DNA of 20,034 nt from Entrophospora sp. SA101 (lineage: Eukaryota; Glomeromycota; Glomeromycetes; Entrophosporales; Entrophosporaceae), in the NCBI GenBank assembly GCA_958430865.1, contig CAUDNR010000779.1, positions 208,583 through 228,616 of the forward strand. The letters are read 5' to 3'. Made by a program: the position numbers and the translations under genes. The notes under the pieces were generated by a model. That model saw only the letters and a list, made by a program, of their open reading frames with translations, had not been told where the DNA came from and made no database searches. Below, piece after piece: positions 19,190 through 20,034 of this stretch (position 1 is the stretch's first letter; each line of letters begins with the position of its first letter).

Positions 19190-19500
19190 CTTCACTTCCA
19201 CCATCTTCATTTCCACCACTATCTCCTCTTTTATTTTGCACACCATCTGCGCTTTATTTCATCTTTACCTTCCCCTTCACTTTCACATCCATCTCCATCT
19301 CCACTTCCACCTCTATTTTCTTCCTACATTTTCACTTTCATTTTTCATCTCCATCTTCACTTTGACATTTACCTTCATCTTCACTTCCACCTTCATATCC
19401 GCCTCCGTTTCTCTCCGTCTTCTTCTCTTCTTTCCATATTTCCACTTTGATTCCTCCACTTTCATATCCACTTCCTTTCTGATCCGCTTTTTATTTCCTT
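19190..19500. repeat. Pyrimidine-rich degenerate hexamer-type repeat
   Basis: The plus strand is almost purely C/T with interspersed A (TTCACTTCCACC, CATCTCCATCTCCACTTCC, CATCTTCACTTTGAC). The units are about 6-12 bases and imperfect. The long open frame across it encodes only Phe/His/Leu/Ser/Thr repetition, so it is a by-product of the repeat. The purine strand would read as Glu/Lys/Val/Met repeats. Such tracts can form triplex DNA; that is general knowledge. Confidence 0.7.
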
Positions 19501-19543
19501 TGTTGAGGTTTATGCTGACTTTTTATAAGCGCCAGGTAATTAA

Positions 19544-19587
19544 ATAATCAATCAAATATATTTAACAATAGTTGGTTGATTGATTAT
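19544..19587. repeat. Perfect 12-bp inverted repeat
   Basis: ATAATCAATCAA (19544-19555) and TTGATTGATTAT (19576-19587) form a perfect stem around a 20-base loop. It lies 40-odd bases after the pyrimidine tract. It could be a terminal-repeat remnant or chance in AT-rich DNA. Confidence 0.4.
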
Positions 19588-20034
19588 AACATTGTGTTAA
19601 TTATAATGATCTTATTTTTTTCTTTTATGGGAATTTTGAAGTTAGACAACTTTTAATTTGTATGAGCGCACGTTAATCTCAAAAAAAAAAAAGGGAAAGT
19701 TCTTGGTTAGTGCCGACTTGAGAAAAGATAAATGTTGAGTCGATGAGGAGAGGCAATTTTGGTTTTTTTTACTTGGTGTTTGTGATTTTTATCCAGATAG
19801 TTGGTAAATAGTTATTAATTTATGGAGATAATTGTTTATCATCATCTTTTTTATAACCTTCATTATATCACCTTTATCATTTTGTCGTCATCTCCTTTTC
19901 TTCTTCTCAAATAGCTCTTTTACTTGACATGGAAGGCAGAAGACTCACGGTATGGACTGGATGAAGGTTTTTGGTGGCGAGGTGGACTAAAATCTAGTAG
20001 TGGTAGTTATTTAAAAAGAAAAAAAGAATGTAAA
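19588..20034. other. Right-hand edge without recognisable genes
   Basis: I see no supported coding frame. The last 120 bases are less AT-rich and purine-rich (GGATGAAGGTTTTTGGTGGCGAGG), so part of a gene or repeat may continue beyond the window. Confidence 0.35.

Noticed and set aside
19236..19547. 103-codon open frame across the pyrimidine tract
   Set aside because: Its composition is only Phe, Leu, His, Ser, Thr and Ile repeats from the DNA tract, with no start context and no family.

Overview
The window looks like nuclear DNA of an early-diverging fungus, most likely an arbuscular mycorrhizal fungus close to Rhizophagus. The evidence is very AT-rich DNA (my impression is about a quarter G+C; not counted), many short GT-AG introns of about 70-110 bp, a eukaryotic GPI-anchor gene with twelve exons, and degraded members of protein families that I associate with Rhizophagus. 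The organism call is inference. No rRNA, tRNA, CRISPR array or bacterial operon is visible.

Left part (1-5150). A multi-exon gene on the plus strand (288-1968) joins a segment resembling the DNMT1 replication-foci domain to a SAM-like domain and a C-terminal domain with a PD-(D/E)XK-like D...ExK signature. It carries one frameshift and one in-frame TGA. After a sparse region with a small reverse-strand coding relic (2576-2749) comes a degraded gene (3508-4757). Before its large central deletion, every internal stop that interrupts its aligned reading frames is TGA, and at least three sit where I expect tryptophan. This is the most unusual feature of the window. A further relic lies at 4909-5143.

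Centre (5788-11763). A complete twelve-exon PIGQ/GPI1 gene lies on the minus strand (5788-8973; 752 residues predicted). It is a subunit of the ER enzyme that makes GlcNAc-PI, the first step of GPI-anchor synthesis. Its promoter and first eight exons are part of a 2471-bp head-to-tail duplication (6822-9292 and 9293-11763). I found only one base difference between the copies, a Pro-to-Ser change in a conserved motif. The upstream copy is a truncated gene that ends just after exon 8; the breakpoint cuts through the AG acceptor of intron 8. Exon phases would allow read-through transcripts to splice in frame into the intact copy.

Right part (11764-20034). There is an orphan open frame beside the duplication edge, a relic with an NYN/PIN-like motif (13020-13207), a BED/hAT-like transposase relic (13653-14200), and a degenerate tandem repeat (14377-14800). 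A two-exon gene for a secreted cysteine-containing protein of unknown function follows (15961-16846). Beyond it are a small pogo-like inverted repeat, a GC-rich hairpin with direct repeats (17767-17802), a GC-richer island with good splice sites (18538-19140), and a long pyrimidine-rich degenerate repeat (19190-19500). Apart from PIGQ and the secreted protein, most of this DNA looks like decaying repeats and gene fragments.
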